From an uncultured Paracoccaceae bacterium (GTDB taxonomy: Bacteria > Pseudomonadota > Alphaproteobacteria > Rhodobacterales > Rhodobacteraceae), in NCBI GenBank assembly GCA_937927675.1, contig CALBSG010000044.1:1-21853 (forward strand): a DNA stretch of 21,853 nucleotides, written 5' to 3'. Position 1 is the first letter of the stretch. Each line of letters begins with the position of its first letter. Positions 21,807-21,853 of the stretch are shown piece by piece. The notes under the pieces are model-generated. The model made no database searches, was not told where the DNA came from, and saw nothing but the letters and a program-made list of their open reading frames with translations. The translations under genes were made by a program, and so were the position numbers.

Positions 21807-21853
21807 AGATCGGAAGAGCGTCGTGTAGGGAAAGAGTGTCTTCGCCTGTGTAG
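21807..21853. other. Illumina TruSeq adapter with i5 index (sequencing artefact)
   Basis: Positions 21807-21839 match the 33-base TruSeq read-through adapter, beginning AGATCGGAAGAGCGTCGTGT. Positions 21840-21847 (CTTCGCCT) equal the reverse complement of i5 index D505 (AGGCGAAG) as I remember that list. The last six bases, GTGTAG, are the start of the next fixed adapter segment. The order adapter, 8-base index, fixed segment is that of a dual-index library. The apparent stop codon of the fused frame (TAG at 21826-21828) lies within this adapter. Confidence 0.97.

Noticed and set aside
19840..21828. A 662-residue GlpD-FtsZ fusion protein as a new multidomain enzyme
   Set aside because: The join lies at a shared short stretch, the two halves look taxonomically different, and the frame ends inside Illumina adapter sequence.

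Overview
The window reads as an ordinary chromosomal stretch of a high-GC alphaproteobacterium, most likely Rhodobacteraceae (order Rhodobacterales). This assignment is inferred from gene content and order: purE-purK beside a YdcH-type gene, Hsp20 followed by DUF1150, a fused ATP sulfurylase/APS kinase, trxB divergent from an Lrp/AsnC gene, lgt-MidA-pgeF with overlapping codons, a PepSY/cytochrome b561/LuxR triad, a single LolC/E-type permease next to lolD, and glpR divergent from glpD. It looks like a metagenome or draft-genome contig rather than a finished sequence, because its right end is artificial.

Layout. 1-1832 (minus): the end of purK cut by the window edge, purE, and a small YdcH-like protein. 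1926-3295 (plus): a possible heat-shock promoter, Hsp20, DUF1150 and a cytochrome b561. A strong bidirectional terminator separates these from 3362-6221 (minus): sat-cysC and trxB. An Lrp/AsnC regulator (6382-6882) diverges from trxB. 6883-7296 has no convincing gene but holds several inverted repeats. 7297-10375 (minus): a 49-residue basic protein, then pgeF, a MidA-type methyltransferase and lgt. 10520-11204 (plus): a UbiK-like protein and a PRC-barrel protein. 11262-12647 (minus): rimO. 12827-14266 (plus): a tightly overlapped PepSY / cytochrome b561 / membrane-anchored LuxR operon. 14327-18219 (plus): proS, a LolC/E permease, lolD and a lipoprotein cytochrome c. 18240-19703 (minus): an NnrU-like membrane protein and glpR. 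19840 onward (plus): glpD.

Most genes are housekeeping: purine synthesis, sulfate activation, thioredoxin reduction, lipoprotein maturation and sorting, translation, and glycerol-3-phosphate use. The most system-like locus is the PepSY / cytochrome b561 / membrane-LuxR operon, whose shape suggests an envelope redox or haem sensor. No CRISPR array, transposase, phage gene, tRNA or rRNA was seen.

The most striking signal is at the right end and is technical. At about 21370-21381 the glpD reading frame passes in frame into the C-terminal half of an actinobacterial-looking FtsZ. That fragment then runs directly into Illumina TruSeq adapter sequence at 21807, followed by eight bases matching the reverse complement of i5 index D505 as I remember it, and the start of the next adapter segment. 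The apparent 662-residue GlpD-FtsZ protein is therefore almost certainly a chimera, and everything after about 21370 should not be assigned to this organism.
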